Assembly: GCF_030433675.1 (NCBI RefSeq)
Contig: NZ_JAROCB010000001.1
Coordinates: 891,623-955,622, forward strand
Reading direction: 5' to 3'
DNA length: 64,000 nucleotides
DNA from: Leifsonia virtsii
Lineage (GTDB): Bacteria > Actinomycetota > Actinomycetes > Actinomycetales > Microbacteriaceae
Every line of letters starts with the position of its first letter. Position 1 is the stretch's first letter. Shown here piece by piece: positions 8,242 to 17,114 of this stretch. Position numbers and translations under genes: made by a program. Below the pieces are notes generated by a model. The model made no database searches, was not told the origin of the DNA, and was given only the letters and a program-made list of their open reading frames with translations.

Positions 8242-9549
8242 ATGTCGTCGACCGGTCAGCAGGAGATGCCCGCGCCCACCGCGCGCAGCCTCGCGCTGCT
8301 GAGCATTCCGGCCGTCGTCATCGGCGTGGTCAGCGCGCTGACCCTGTGGGCGGTGGACGAGCTGGCCGGCCTGGTCGAGGACGGCGTGTGGACGGCGCTC
8401 CCCCATGCCCTCGGCGTCGACCCGTCCTCTGGGTGGTGGATCTTCCTCGTGCTGACGGTCACCGGGTTCGCGGTCGGGCTCACGGTGTGGCTGGTGCCCG
8501 GTCATGCCGGACCGGACTCGGCCACCACGGAGCTCGTCGCTCCCCCGCTGCGCATCGGCGTGGTGCCCTCGCTCGCCCTGGCCGCGATCCTGGGGCTCGC
8601 CGGCGGCGTGAGCCTGGGGCCGGAGAACCCGATCATCGCGATCAACATCAGCATCCTGGTCACCCTGGTCGGGAGGCTGTGGAAGGCGGTGCCTGCGCAG
8701 ATCGTCATGCTCATGGCCGCGTCCGGAACGATCGGCGCCCTCTTCGGCACCCCGGTCGCCGCGGCGCTGGTGTTCACCGGGATCGTCGCGTCGGTGCGCG
8801 GCGGCGGCGCGCTCTGGGACAAGCTGTTCCTGCCGCTGGTGTCGGCGGCGGCCGGTTCGCTCACGATGACGCTGCTCGCGCATCCCCACTTCGCGATCCC
8901 GATGCCCGCGTACACGACGATCACGGGCTGGGACCTGCTGGCGGCGCTCATCATCGGGTCCGTGTCGACCGCGGTCGGCATCGCGGCGGCGGCCCTGTTC
9001 CCCGTGGTGCACCGGGTGTTCCACGCGCTGCGGCATCCACTGCTGATCACGCTCGCCGGCGGTGTCGTACTCGGCCTCGTGGGGGCGCTCGGCGGCCCGA
9101 TCACGCTGTTCAAGGGGCTGCAGCAGATGGGCGAGCTCGTGCAGAACCGCGCCGACTACTCTCCTGGCCAGCTGGCGCTGATCACCGTGGTGAAGTTCGT
9201 CGCGCTGCTCGTCGCTGCGAGCGCGGGCTTCCGAGGCGGGCGCGTGTTCCCGTCGGTCTTCATCGGCGCGGCGATCGGCACACTCGCAGCGGCGCTCGTG
9301 CCCGGCATTCCCGTTCAGGTCGCGGTGGCGTCCGCCGTCCTCGGAATCACACTCGCGGTCACGAAGGACGGCTGGATCGCGATCTTCGTCGGGGTCGCGG
9401 TCACCTCGAACCTCTTGGTGCTGCCCATCCTGTGCCTCGCCGTGCTTCCGGCGTGGCTGATGGTGACCCGGGCGCCGGAGATGCTGATCACCCCGGCGCC
9501 GGCGGTTACGCCGACTTCTCCTCGCGCCGCGGGCGGTGCGGGACTATAG
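8242..9549 (+). CDS. ClC-family chloride/ion channel (YfeO-like)
   Basis: 435-residue membrane protein of the voltage-gated chloride channel family. The selectivity-filter region GPENP is at residues 126-130 with Glu128 as the likely gating glutamate, and the later filter segment [11 protein letters not shown] is present. About ten hydrophobic helices are visible. The pattern resembles the E. coli YfeO branch rather than the ClcA exchangers. The last 44 bases overlap the 3' end of clpX on the other strand. Whether it acts as a channel or a proton-coupled exchanger cannot be decided from the sequence. Confidence 0.88.
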   Translation: MSSTGQQEMPAPTARSLALLSIPAVVIGVVSALTLWAVDELAGLVEDGVWTALPHALGVDPSSGWWIFLVLTVTGFAVGLTVWLVPGHAGPDSATTELVAPPLRIGVVPSLALAAILGLAGGVSLGPENPIIAINISILVTLVGRLWKAVPAQIVMLMAASGTIGALFGTPVAAALVFTGIVASVRGGGALWDKLFLPLVSAAAGSLTMTLLAHPHFAIPMPAYTTITGWDLLAALIIGSVSTAVGIAAAALFPVVHRVFHALRHPLLITLAGGVVLGLVGALGGPITLFKGLQQMGELVQNRADYSPGQLALITVVKFVALLVAASAGFRGGRVFPSVFIGAAIGTLAAALVPGIPVQVAVASAVLGITLAVTKDGWIAIFVGVAVTSNLLVLPILCLAVLPAWLMVTRAPEMLITPAPAVTPTSPRAAGGAGL

Positions 9550-10780
9550 TCGGCGCCGCGTTCTCGAGCACGGCCTCCTTGGTGACCACAACGCGAGCAA
9601 CCTCGGAGCTGGACGGCACCTCGAACATGATCGGGCCGAGCACCTCCTCCATGATCGCGCGCAGACCACGGGCGCCGGTCTTGCGCAGCACCGCGAGGTC
9701 GGCGATCGCCTCGAGGGCGGCGTGGTCGAACTCCAGCTGCACGCCATCGAGCTCGAACATGCGCTGATACTGACGAACGAGCGCGTTCTTCGGCTCGGTC
9801 AGGATCTGCATCAGAGCGTCCTGGTCGAGCGGCGTGACCGTGGTGACGACGGGAAGACGGCCGATGAACTCGGGGATGAGACCGAACTTGTGCAGGTCTT
9901 CCGGCAGCACCTCGCTGAAGAGGTTGATGTCGTCGCCCTTGGAGTGCAGCGGAGCGCCGAAGCCGATGCCCTTCTTGCCCGCGCGGGAGGAGATGATCTC
10001 CTCCAGCCCCGCGAAGGCGCCGGCGACGATGAACAGCACGTTCGTCGTGTCGATCTGGATGAACTCCTGGTGCGGGTGCTTGCGTCCGCCCTGCGGCGGG
10101 ACGGAGGCGACCGTGCCCTCCAGGATCTTCAGCAGCGCCTGCTGCACACCCTCGCCCGACACGTCGCGTGTGATCGACGGGTTCTCGGCCTTGCGGGCGA
10201 TCTTGTCGACCTCGTCGATGTAGATGATGCCCGTCTCGGCCCGCTTGACGTCGTAGTCGGCGGCCTGGATGAGCTTCAGCAGGATGTTCTCGACGTCTTC
10301 GCCGACGTAGCCGGCCTCGGTCAGCGCGGTCGCGTCGGCGACGGCGAACGGCACGTTGAGGCGGCGGGCCAGGGTCTGCGCGAGGTAGGTCTTGCCGCAG
10401 CCGGTCGGGCCGATGAGCAGGATGTTCGACTTGGCGATCTCGACGTCGTCGATCGTGTCGGCCGAGGTGATGGACTGCTTGGCGCGGACCCGCTTGTAGT
10501 GGTTGTACACCGCGACGGCCAGGGAGCGCTTCGCCTGCTCCTGCCCGATCACGTACTCCTCCAGGAACCCGAAGATCTCCTTGGGCTTCGGCAGGTCGAA
10601 CTCGCTCGACGCCTCCTCGCCCGCCTCGGCGAGTCGTTCCTCGATGATCTCGTTGCAGAGCTCGACGCACTCGTCGCAGATGTACACGCCAGGACCGGCG
10701 ATGAGCTGCTGGACCTGCTTCTGGCTCTTGCCACAGAAGGAACACTTGAGCAGATCGGCGCTTTCCCCGATGCGTGCCAT
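9506..10780 (-). CDS. clpX: ATP-dependent Clp protease ATP-binding subunit ClpX
   Basis: 424-residue AAA+ unfoldase that recognises, unfolds and feeds substrates to ClpP. The N-terminal C4 zinc domain has Cys13, Cys16, Cys35 and Cys38. Walker A GPTGCGKT is at 124-131, followed by Walker B YIDEVDKI and the IGF-type loop (KKGIGFGAP). The start at 10780 was chosen over an upstream in-frame Met because AGGAGGGG lies just upstream and homology begins at MARIGES. It sits downstream of clpP1-clpP2, separated by an AAA ATPase gene. Its 3' end overlaps the convergent channel gene by 44 bp. Confidence 0.98.
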   Translation of the reverse strand: MARIGESADLLKCSFCGKSQKQVQQLIAGPGVYICDECVELCNEIIEERLAEAGEEASSEFDLPKPKEIFGFLEEYVIGQEQAKRSLAVAVYNHYKRVRAKQSITSADTIDDVEIAKSNILLIGPTGCGKTYLAQTLARRLNVPFAVADATALTEAGYVGEDVENILLKLIQAADYDVKRAETGIIYIDEVDKIARKAENPSITRDVSGEGVQQALLKILEGTVASVPPQGGRKHPHQEFIQIDTTNVLFIVAGAFAGLEEIISSRAGKKGIGFGAPLHSKGDDINLFSEVLPEDLHKFGLIPEFIGRLPVVTTVTPLDQDALMQILTEPKNALVRQYQRMFELDGVQLEFDHAALEAIADLAVLRKTGARGLRAIMEEVLGPIMFEVPSSSEVARVVVTKEAVLENAAPTIVPHRPRREEKSA

Positions 10781-10830
10781 CCCTCTCCCCTCCTTCTTCG
10801 GGTGTCTTCCGTCGAGCCTAACCCGTGAGA

Positions 10831-10852
10831 CCGACATTGGCGCGCATGTCGG
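10831..10852. other. Inverted repeat upstream of clpX
   Basis: CCGACAT (10831-10837) and ATGTCGG (10846-10852) form a 7-bp inverted repeat with an 8-base spacer in the 99-bp gap between the AAA ATPase stop and the clpX start. It could be an operator, or a weak terminator (TTTT follows on the + strand). No known binding site is recognised. Confidence 0.4.
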
Positions 10853-10879
10853 CCGTTTTGCTTCACACGGCGGTTCTGC

Positions 10880-11626
10880 TCACAGCAGATGACGGAAGTA
10901 GCGCTCCGGAGCGTCGAGGAACGAACGCCAGTGCCGGACGATCTCCAGCTCCTCCCACGTCGTCTCGCGGATGCCCCACTCCCCCAGTTCGAGCAGGTGC
11001 GCGCCGGGAAGGGCTGCCAGGATCGGCGAGTGCGTCGCGCACAGCACCTGCGTGCCCCGCTTGGTCATCACGTCCAGGTTCGCCAGCCACGTCAGCGTGG
11101 ACTGGAACGACAGCGCGGCCTCCGGCTCGTCGAGGCAGACGAGGCCTGCGACGAACTGCGGGTGGTTGAGCTTGTCCGCCAGCAGGGCGTTGAACGACTC
11201 GCCATGGCTCATCTCGTGCAGCAGCGGGTCGCCCGGCCCCCTGACCGACTCCGCGTAGCTGTAGTAGCCGTGCATGGTCTCCGCGCGCAGGAAGAAGCCC
11301 CAGCGCGGGGCCCACGGCGCCCGCTCCAGCAGCAGCCAGTCGGCGAGCGGCGACTCGGTGGGGCGCGTCACATGCCTGCCCTGGTTGCTCCCGCCCTCCG
11401 GCGGCAGCCCGTAGGCGGTCGCGACCGCCTCCACGATCGTCGACTTGCCCGCGCCGTTCTCGCCGACCAGCATCGTCACGCCGGCCGGCAGATCGAGCCC
11501 CTCCCGCAGCAGCTGGCGCACGGCGGGGATGTCGGCCGGCCAGCGGTCCGGGTCGTACCCGGCGCTCGGCGACCTCCGGATACGACGAACGGGACGGTCG
11601 TCGAAGCGACCGTCCCGTTCCGTCAT
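10880..11626 (-). CDS. AAA/ABC-type ATPase of unknown role in the clp cluster
   Basis: 248-residue ATPase with Walker A GENGAGKS at about residues 55-62, an ABC-like signature (EMSHGESFNALL), Walker B (GLVCLDEPEAALS) and an H-loop (CATHSPIL). This is the layout of small SMC/ABC-like ATPases (AAA_21/AAA_23 type). It has no membrane domain or partner gene. It begins 13 bp after the clpP2 stop, so it is probably in the clpP operon. The first 12 codons contain a perfect 10-bp hairpin that may reduce its translation or end clpP transcription. Function unknown. Confidence 0.82.
   Translation of the reverse strand: MTERDGRFDDRPVRRIRRSPSAGYDPDRWPADIPAVRQLLREGLDLPAGVTMLVGENGAGKSTIVEAVATAYGLPPEGGSNQGRHVTRPTESPLADWLLLERAPWAPRWGFFLRAETMHGYYSYAESVRGPGDPLLHEMSHGESFNALLADKLNHPQFVAGLVCLDEPEAALSFQSTLTWLANLDVMTKRGTQVLCATHSPILAALPGAHLLELGEWGIRETTWEELEIVRHWRSFLDAPERYFRHLL
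11591..11616 (-). terminator. Perfect hairpin at the start of the AAA ATPase gene
   Basis: GGGACGGTCG (11591-11600) and CGACCGTCCC (11607-11616) form a perfect 10-bp stem with a 6-base loop, 24 bp after the clpP2 stop and inside the next gene. It may be an attenuator that lowers read-through, but no T-run follows. Confidence 0.4.
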
Positions 11627-11639
11627 GGAGCGAAGGCTA

Positions 11640-12326
11640 CTACTTCACCAGCGCCGGGAGCGTCTTGCGGCTCGTCAGCACCTGGTCGATGAGGCCGTAC
11701 TCGAGGGCCTCCTGGGCGCCGAGGATCTTGTCGCGGTCGATGTCCTTGTTGACCTGCTCCACCGTGCGGTTGGAGTGCTTCGCGAGCGTCTCCTCCAGCC
11801 AGGTGCGCATGCGCATGATCTCGTTCGCCTGGATCTCGATGTCGGACGCCTGCCCCTGACCGGCCTCGCCGACGGCGGGCTGGTGGATGAGGATGCGGGC
11901 GTTCGGCAGCGCGAGGCGCTTGCCCGGGGTTCCTGCGGCGGTGAGCACGGCGGCGGCCGACGCGGCCTGGCCGAGCACGACCGTCTGGATCTGCGGGCGG
12001 ATGTACTGCATCGTGTCGTAGATCGCCGTCATCGCGGTGAACGAGCCACCGGGCGAGTTGATGTACATGACGATGTCGCGGTCCGGGTCCTGGCTCTCGA
12101 GCACGAGGAGCTGGGCCATGATGTCGTCGGCCGACGCGTCGTCCACCTGCACGCCGAGGAAGATGATGCGGTCCTCGAAGAGCTTCGCGTACGGGTCCTG
12201 GCGCTTGTAGCCGTAGGCCGTGCGCTCCTCGAAGCTGGGCAGGATGTAGCGGGAGCCGGGCGCCTGGATGCCACCGAAGGCCTGACCGCCGATTCCGGCG
12301 GAACCGCCGAGCATGGGGGTGTTCAT
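11640..12326 (-). CDS. clpP2: ATP-dependent Clp protease proteolytic subunit 2
   Basis: 228-residue serine protease subunit. The catalytic triad is visible as Ser123 (GQAASAA), His148 (LIHQP) and Asp199 (DIDRD). Actinomycetes carry two ClpP subunits that form a mixed ClpP1P2 14-mer. The AASAA nucleophile context and the extended N-terminus (about 30 residues of Gly/Ala-rich propeptide) fit the ClpP2 type. It lies 27 bp downstream of clpP1, so the two are co-transcribed. ATG start at 12326. Confidence 0.97.
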   Translation of the reverse strand: MNTPMLGGSAGIGGQAFGGIQAPGSRYILPSFEERTAYGYKRQDPYAKLFEDRIIFLGVQVDDASADDIMAQLLVLESQDPDRDIVMYINSPGGSFTAMTAIYDTMQYIRPQIQTVVLGQAASAAAVLTAAGTPGKRLALPNARILIHQPAVGEAGQGQASDIEIQANEIMRMRTWLEETLAKHSNRTVEQVNKDIDRDKILGAQEALEYGLIDQVLTSRKTLPALVK

Positions 12327-12353
12327 ACTGTTTTCCTTATCCTTCAGGCGTCG

Positions 12354-12947
12354 TCAGTTCTTGTCCGGCTCGGTGCCGCCGCCGCCGGCGACGTCGAGGG
12401 CCGACTCGCGGATGTGGTCGACGAAGCCGTACTCGAGGGCCTCCTGGGCGGAGAACCAGCGATCGCGGTCGCCGTCGGCGTTGACCTGCTCGACCGACTT
12501 GCCGGTCGCGTCGGCGGTGATCTGCGCCAGACGGTTCTTCATGTCGATGATGAGCTGCGCTTGCGTCTGGATGTCGCTCGCCGTTCCACCGAATCCGCCG
12601 TGCGGCTGGTGCAGCAGCACGCGCGCGTTCGGCGTGATGTAGCGCTTGCCCTTGGTGCCCGCGGTGAGCAGCAGCTGCCCCATCGAGGCGGCCATGCCGA
12701 TGCCGACGGTGACGATGTCGTTCGGGACGAACTGCATCGTGTCGTAGATCGCCATGCCGGCCGTGATCGAGCCGCCCGGGGAGTTGATGTAGAGGTAGAT
12801 GTCCCGCTTCGGGTCCTCCGCAGCGAGGAGCAGCAGCTTCGCGGCGATCTCGTTCGCGTTCTCGTCCCGCACCTCGGAGCCGAGCCAGATGATCCGGTCC
12901 TTCAGCAGTCGGTCGAATACGTTGGGCTGGATACCCATGTCGGCCAT
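12354..12947 (-). CDS. clpP1: ATP-dependent Clp protease proteolytic subunit 1
   Basis: 197-residue serine protease subunit and partner of ClpP2. The triad is Ser88 (GMAASMG), His113 (LLHQP) and Asp162 (GDRD). The start at 12947 (MADMGIQ) was chosen because GGAG lies five bases upstream; an in-frame ATG at 12977 would add ten residues but has no clear ribosome-binding site. It is the first gene of the clpP1-clpP2-ATPase run. No convincing ClgR box was found in the upstream gap. Confidence 0.96.
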   Translation of the reverse strand: MADMGIQPNVFDRLLKDRIIWLGSEVRDENANEIAAKLLLLAAEDPKRDIYLYINSPGGSITAGMAIYDTMQFVPNDIVTVGIGMAASMGQLLLTAGTKGKRYITPNARVLLHQPHGGFGGTASDIQTQAQLIIDMKNRLAQITADATGKSVEQVNADGDRDRWFSAQEALEYGFVDHIRESALDVAGGGGTEPDKN

Positions 12948-13038
12948 GTTCGCTCCATTTCCTTTGTCGCTTGGCATCGAATCTATCGGAGCGTGAGGCG
13001 CATTTCGGTGCTGTTCGCCCTGGGCAGAGAAGGGGCCG

Positions 13039-13527
13039 TCAGTCGTCGTCGAGCGCGGCGGCGTACGCCGTCACGGCGCGGCCGTAACGGGGCAGGTGCG
13101 GGGCGAGGGCGCCGAGCGCCTCGCGCAGCGCGTCGGCCCGCATCCCGTCGTCGAAGAGCGCGAGCGCGGCGAACGCACGGGCGGCGTCGGCGAGGGGATG
13201 CTCGGGCTCGGCGAGCAGGAAGTCGCGCAGCAGCGCGAGCGCCTCGGCCGGCCGGTCGAGGTTGCGCAGGGTGCTCGCGAGCTGCACGATCGCCTGCCCG
13301 CGGTACGGCTCGTCCAGGCCGTGGGCGAGCGCTGCGCGGTAGAACGGCTCGGCGTCGGCCTCGCGGCCGGCGAAGTCGCGGGCGCTCGCGGCCTCGAAGA
13401 GCGCCTCGGGGTCGTCCGCGGGACGTTCTGCCACGAGCGCGTCGATCGCGGCGAGCGTCGCATCCTCGGTGCCGTCGGCGGCGTCCGTCCACACGGCGTC
13501 CACCCGTTCCCGCCAGTCGTCGCTCAT
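13039..13527 (-). CDS. Tetratricopeptide-repeat protein, unknown role
   Basis: 162-residue cytosolic protein with helix-pair repeats typical of TPR folds ([20 protein letters not shown], then [20 protein letters not shown], then [20 protein letters not shown]). It is close to the small TPR_5 type seen in actinomycetes. It probably binds another protein, but no partner is indicated. It lies between trigger factor and clpP1 on the same strand, which suggests at most a loose link to protein quality control. ATG start at 13527. Confidence 0.8.
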   Translation of the reverse strand: MSDDWRERVDAVWTDAADGTEDATLAAIDALVAERPADDPEALFEAASARDFAGREADAEPFYRAALAHGLDEPYRGQAIVQLASTLRNLDRPAEALALLRDFLLAEPEHPLADAARAFAALALFDDGMRADALREALGALAPHLPRYGRAVTAYAAALDDD

Positions 13528-13581
13528 CCGCGCTCCTCCGCTCCCGCTGTGCTGCCTATCGTGCCAGACGGCCCTTCGGGC

Positions 13582-13644
13582 CATCCATGGGACGCAACAC
13601 GCCGTTATCGCCGCGGCATTACGGCGTGTCACGTCCCATGGATG
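13582..13644 (-). repeat. Long palindrome downstream of tig
   Basis: Two 23-bp arms (13582-13604 and 13622-13644, two mismatches) flank a 17-base loop, 58 bp past the trigger factor stop. The inner arm ends read ACACGCCG and CGGCGTGT, matching most of the motif shared with the palindromes at 34740, 45223 and 47735. It probably forms the tig transcript end. Confidence 0.65.
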
Positions 13645-13702
13645 CGCGAAAGCCGGGCAGCGCGTGGTGCGCGGCCCGGCTGTCGCGACGGGGAAGGGCG
13701 AC

Positions 13703-15109
13703 TTACTTGTCGTCGGCCTTCTTCTTGGTGGAGCGCTTCTTCGGCTTCTCCTCGGCGGCGGGGGCCTCCTCGGCGGCTTCGCCGCCATCGGACGGGGTCT
13801 CGGCGGCTTCGCCGCCGTCGGCGTCCTCGGAGTCGGGGAGGGCGGTGAACTCGGCCAGGTCGACCGGCTTGCCGTCGGTGTCGACGACCTTCACCTTGCC
13901 GAGGATGATCGCGAGCGCCTTGTTGCGGGCGACCTCGCCGACCATCGACGGGATCTGGCCGTTCTCGCTGAGGATCTTCACGAACTCGTTCGGGTCCATG
14001 CCGTACTGGCCGGCGCCCTGGATGAGGTACTGGGTGAGCTCGTCCTGGCTGACCTTGATGTCCTCGTTCTGCGCGACCTCGTCGAGGAGGATCTGCGTCT
14101 TGAACGTCTTCTCGCTGGACTCCTTGACCTCGGCGCGGTGCACGTCGTCCTCGAGGCGGTTCTCCTGCTCCAGGTGGCGGTGGACCTCGTCCTCCACCAG
14201 CTGCTCCGGAACCGGGATCTCGACCAGCTCGAGGAGCTTGTCGACCAGCTGGTCGCGCGCGGCCGTGCCCTGGCCGAACACCTTGGCGCGCTCGACCTGC
14301 GTGCGCAGGCTCTGGCGCAGCTCGCCGATGGTGTCGAACTCGCTGGCGATCTGGGCGAAGTCGTCGTCGGCCTCCGGGAGCTCGCGCTCCTTGACGGCGT
14401 TCAGCGTGACGGTGATCTGCGCGTTCTCGCCCTCGTGGTCGCCACCCATGAGCGGGGCCTCGAAGGTGGTGGTCTCGCCGGCAGTGAGGGTGTCGAGCGC
14501 CTCGTCGATGCCGTCGATGAGCTCGCCGGAGCCGATCTCGTACGAGATGTTGGCGGCGGTGTCGACCTCCTCGCCACCGATCTCGGCGGTCAGGTCGATC
14601 TGGGCGAAGTCGCCGGTCTTGGCCGGGCGGTCCACGGTGACGAGGGTGCCGAAGCGGCTGCGGAGGCGGTCCAGCTCCTCCTCGACGTCATCCACCGACA
14701 CCTCGGCCTTGTCGACCGTGATGGTGATGTCGTCGAAGTTCGGCAGGGTCACCTCGGGGCGCACATCCACCTCGATGGTGAGCAGCAGGTCGCCCGAGAA
14801 GTCCTTCTCGTTCGGCCACTCGGTGATGTCCGCCTCCGGGCGGCCGAGCGGACGGACGTCGTTCTCCTCGATGGCACGGCGGTAGAACCCGTCGAGACCC
14901 TCGTTGACCGCGTGCTCCAGGACGGCGGCCTTGCCGACCCGCTGGTCGATGATGGGCGGCGGCACCTTGCCCTTGCGGAAACCGGGGATGGTCACCTGCT
15001 CGGCGATGTGCTCGTACGCGTGGGTGATGGACGGCTTCAGCTCCTCCGGCGTCACCGAGATGGTGAGCTTGGTGCGGGTGGGGCTGAGCTTCTCGACCGT
15101 GGTCTTCAC
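13703..15109 (-). CDS. tig: Trigger factor, ribosome-associated chaperone
   Basis: 468-residue peptidyl-prolyl isomerase and chaperone that binds nascent chains at the ribosome exit. The ribosome-binding signature is GFRKGKVPP near residue 45. The central FKBP-like domain covers about 150-240 and the C-terminal chaperone arms follow. The C-terminus is an acidic, Ala/Glu-rich tail ending in a Lys/Arg stretch ([14 protein letters not shown]), common in actinomycete homologues. The start codon is GTG (15107-15109) with AGGAG upstream. It sits next to clpP1-clpP2 as in many bacteria. Confidence 0.97.
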   Translation of the reverse strand: MKTTVEKLSPTRTKLTISVTPEELKPSITHAYEHIAEQVTIPGFRKGKVPPPIIDQRVGKAAVLEHAVNEGLDGFYRRAIEENDVRPLGRPEADITEWPNEKDFSGDLLLTIEVDVRPEVTLPNFDDITITVDKAEVSVDDVEEELDRLRSRFGTLVTVDRPAKTGDFAQIDLTAEIGGEEVDTAANISYEIGSGELIDGIDEALDTLTAGETTTFEAPLMGGDHEGENAQITVTLNAVKERELPEADDDFAQIASEFDTIGELRQSLRTQVERAKVFGQGTAARDQLVDKLLELVEIPVPEQLVEDEVHRHLEQENRLEDDVHRAEVKESSEKTFKTQILLDEVAQNEDIKVSQDELTQYLIQGAGQYGMDPNEFVKILSENGQIPSMVGEVARNKALAIILGKVKVVDTDGKPVDLAEFTALPDSEDADGGEAAETPSDGGEAAEEAPAAEEKPKKRSTKKKADDK

Positions 15110-15170
15110 GATGTCTGGGTTCTCCTGAATGATCGAACGATGGTCTTCTCGGAAGGAACGAGGTCCTCGT

Positions 15171-15244
15171 CGGGGCGACAGGATTCGAACCTGCGACCTC
15201 CCGCTCCCAAAGCGGGCGCTCTAGCCAAGCTGAGCTACGCCCCG
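15171..15244 (-). tRNA. tRNA-Pro (anticodon TGG)
   Basis: 74-base cloverleaf on the - strand: acceptor CGGGGCG pairs with CGCCCCG, the T-arm contains GGTTCGAATCC, and the anticodon loop reads TTTGGGA with anticodon TGG. It lies 61 bp upstream of tig. CCA is not encoded. Confidence 0.96.
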
Positions 15245-15375
15245 GCTTGCGGCGCGAAAGACCGCCACCGAGTCTACTGCACGCGGCAAGGGACGCGGCA
15301 CGGTGCGACCGTGTACTACGATGGTCTCCGGCCGCCGCGCAGAGGGCGGCCGCGGCGCCGCCTCCACGGCGCTCC

Positions 15376-15446
15376 GGGGATGTAGCTCAATGGTAGAGCC
15401 TCAGTCTTCCAAACTGATTACGCGGGTTCGATTCCCGTCATCCCCT
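15376..15446 (+). tRNA. tRNA-Gly (anticodon TCC)
   Basis: 71-base cloverleaf: acceptor GGGGATG pairs with CATCCCC, the anticodon loop is CTTCCAA and the T-arm GGTTCGATTCC. Its 3' half (15410-15432) is repeated exactly at 17115-17137, so it served as the integration target of the segment that follows. Confidence 0.96.
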
Positions 15447-15502
15447 CCGTTACAGACACTGGGCGAGCGGCACGTCGAGCGGAGAGCTCCGGAACGCGAT
15501 CC

Positions 15503-15700
15503 CGGTCAAAACCCCGTGAGCACGAGATCCTCCGTGACTACCTCGCCAAGATCGCCACGGCCACTGGCACGAAGTCACCCGACCACCGGGTGGGCTATCT
15601 CGACGGCTACGCCGAGCCCGGGTTCTACGAGAACGAGATCACCCAAGGAACAACTGATGCTGTTGCGGCGCGCTCACCTGCGCGACGGGGTCCCGGATGA
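15503..15700 (+). pseudogene. Fragment resembling a three-Cys-motif partner protein (TcmP)
   Basis: One reading frame encodes REHEILRDYL, then RVGYLDGYAEPGFYENE, and then runs into a stop at 15698. This matches my memory of the start of TcmP-family proteins (K-HxILRxYL, then V-x-x-I/L-DGFAGPGxYE), which are often carried on mobile or defence islands. No start codon, N-terminus or remaining two thirds of the gene is present, so it is a remnant. The match is from memory and should be checked by a protein search. Confidence 0.4.
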
Positions 15701-15828
15701 CGTCGCGACGGGCACTCAGGTTCGGGCCTAAGGAAGCGCACTGGCCGCGAAGTCGAGGCGCTCAAGTGCGCGGGAATACAAACCGTCGGTCAGATGGACA
15801 GCGTCTCGCAGTCTGAAGCCCGGAAGAC

Positions 15829-15848
15829 AGTACACCGATCGCTGTACT
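15829..15848. promoter_or_regulatory. Operator palindrome of the CmtR-like regulator, candidate
   Basis: Perfect inverted repeat AGTACA / 8-base spacer / TGTACT, nine bases upstream of the regulator start codon. Size and position fit an ArsR/SmtB-family operator overlapping the promoter. It is presumed to repress both the regulator and the pump until metal binds. Confidence 0.65.
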
Positions 15849-15857
15849 ATCGCTTTT

Positions 15858-16202
15858 ATGACCATCAGCACTCCAGCCGCAACGGTGACCCATACTGCCG
15901 CGCTGGCGCGGTTCGGCCACGCCCTATCCGACGCCACTCGCGTTGGAATATTGCTGACCCTGCGCGAGGCACCCGCGTTCCCGACCGATCTCGCTGATTC
16001 GCTCGGGGTGTCCCGTCAGGTGATGTCGAACCAGCTCGCCTGCCTCCGAGGGTGCGGCCTGGTCGAAGCCATCCCCGAGGGGCGGCGTATGTGGTACCGG
16101 CTGGCCGATAGACACATCGCTCCCGCCTTGGATGAACTGCTGCGTGTGACCCTGTTTGTGGAGCCAGGCTGCTGTGCGGGAGAGGAATGCCACTGCGCAT
16201 GA
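15858..16202 (+). CDS. CmtR-like ArsR/SmtB metal-sensing repressor
   Basis: 114-residue winged-helix repressor. The recognition helix region SRQVMSNQLACLRGCGLV carries Cys62 and Cys66, matching the CLRGC pair of mycobacterial CmtR (Cd/Pb sensor). The C-terminal tail has Cys105, Cys106, Cys111 and Cys113 (GCCAGEECHC), a richer version of the third CmtR ligand. It is expected to leave DNA when it binds Cd(II), Pb(II) or a similar soft metal. The stop overlaps the next start (ATGA), so it is coupled to the efflux pump. A 20-bp palindrome lies just upstream. Confidence 0.88.
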   Translation: MTISTPAATVTHTAALARFGHALSDATRVGILLTLREAPAFPTDLADSLGVSRQVMSNQLACLRGCGLVEAIPEGRRMWYRLADRHIAPALDELLRVTLFVEPGCCAGEECHCA

Positions 16203-16855
16203 GCACCGCCACCATCGACCGCACCGTCGTTCTTCACCGTCGCATCCGCTGGATCGTGGCCGCGACGATTGCCTACAACCTCATCGAGGCCGTCGTTGCG
16301 ATTGCGGCAGGCACCGTGGCATCGTCCGGTGCTCTCGTCGGCTTCGGGTTGGACTCGACGATTGAGGTTCTCTCCGCTGCTGCCGTCGCATGGCAGTTCA
16401 CGCGTCGCGACCCCGAGCGATGGGAGAAGCCCACATTGCGGGTGATCTCCATCGCCTTCTTCGCGCTGGCGGGGTACGTGGTCATTAGCTCATCGCTGAC
16501 GGCGCTCGGTCGCGTGGACATTCACCATTCACCGGTCGGAATCGTTCTGACCGCCCTCAGCGTTATCGTCATGCCTTTCCTGTCCTTCGCGGAGCGCCGC
16601 GCTGGACGCGAGCTCGGCTCGGCGGCGGCGGTAGCTGACTCGAAGCAGACGTTGATCTGCACATACCTCTCCGCCTCTGTCCTTATCGGCCTCCTGCTCA
16701 ACTCGTTGTTCGGCTTGTGGTGGGCTGACCCGCTCGCCGGTCTGGTGATCTCAGTCTTCGCTATTCGCGAGGGAATAGAGGCGTGGAAGGGTGATGCGTG
16801 CGCAACCTCCGTCGGCATGCTCCTCGACGAAGACGGCCACGAGGATGTCCCGTAG
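16199..16855 (+). CDS. Cation diffusion facilitator (CDF) efflux transporter
   Basis: 218-residue membrane protein with six hydrophobic segments, expected to export divalent metal ions in exchange for protons. The metal-site regions GFGLDSTIEVLSA and ADSKQTLICTYLSA are visible. It lacks the usual C-terminal cytoplasmic domain and so is shorter than most CDF proteins; this short form often pairs with CmtR-like regulators. The start at 16199 overlaps the regulator stop (ATGA). It lies on the tRNA-Gly-bounded segment and was probably acquired with it. Confidence 0.87.
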   Translation: MSTATIDRTVVLHRRIRWIVAATIAYNLIEAVVAIAAGTVASSGALVGFGLDSTIEVLSAAAVAWQFTRRDPERWEKPTLRVISIAFFALAGYVVISSSLTALGRVDIHHSPVGIVLTALSVIVMPFLSFAERRAGRELGSAAAVADSKQTLICTYLSASVLIGLLLNSLFGLWWADPLAGLVISVFAIREGIEAWKGDACATSVGMLLDEDGHEDVP

Positions 16856-16997
16856 CCCGATAGCAACTGACAGGAGCCTGTCCACTCGCGTGCCAGGGGA
16901 AACCCCTCCTGGAAACTGATCGCGCAATACCCGTCAGACAGGCGAAAAACCCCGTGACCGCGCATCGCCGACGAGCACCGAGCCGCACCGTCGCACC

Positions 16998-17028
16998 GTG
17001 AGTAACGGGGCTTGAACCTGCGACCTCC
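16998..17028 (-). repeat. tRNA-His 3'-end fragment
   Basis: Thirty of 31 bases match the 3' part of tRNA-His (49746-49776), read on the - strand, covering variable region, T-arm and acceptor strand. There is no 5' half, so it is not a tRNA gene. It looks like an attachment-site copy left by an element that once used tRNA-His. Confidence 0.65.
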
Positions 17029-17114
17029 CCAGGAAATCACTGGTGAGAACGGGGCATGACGGCTCAGCGCGGCCTACACCGGTTCACCTCGGATCAAGTC
17101 TCACGGGCGCCTTT

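Noticed and set aside
12948..13038. ClgR operator upstream of clpP1
   Set aside because: A GTTCGC-like half is present near 13014 but the matching GCG half is not, so the site does not meet the published pattern.
15303..15731. Reading frame running through tRNA-Gly into the island
   Set aside because: It crosses a complete tRNA gene and has no family match; the TcmP-like similarity is in a different frame.
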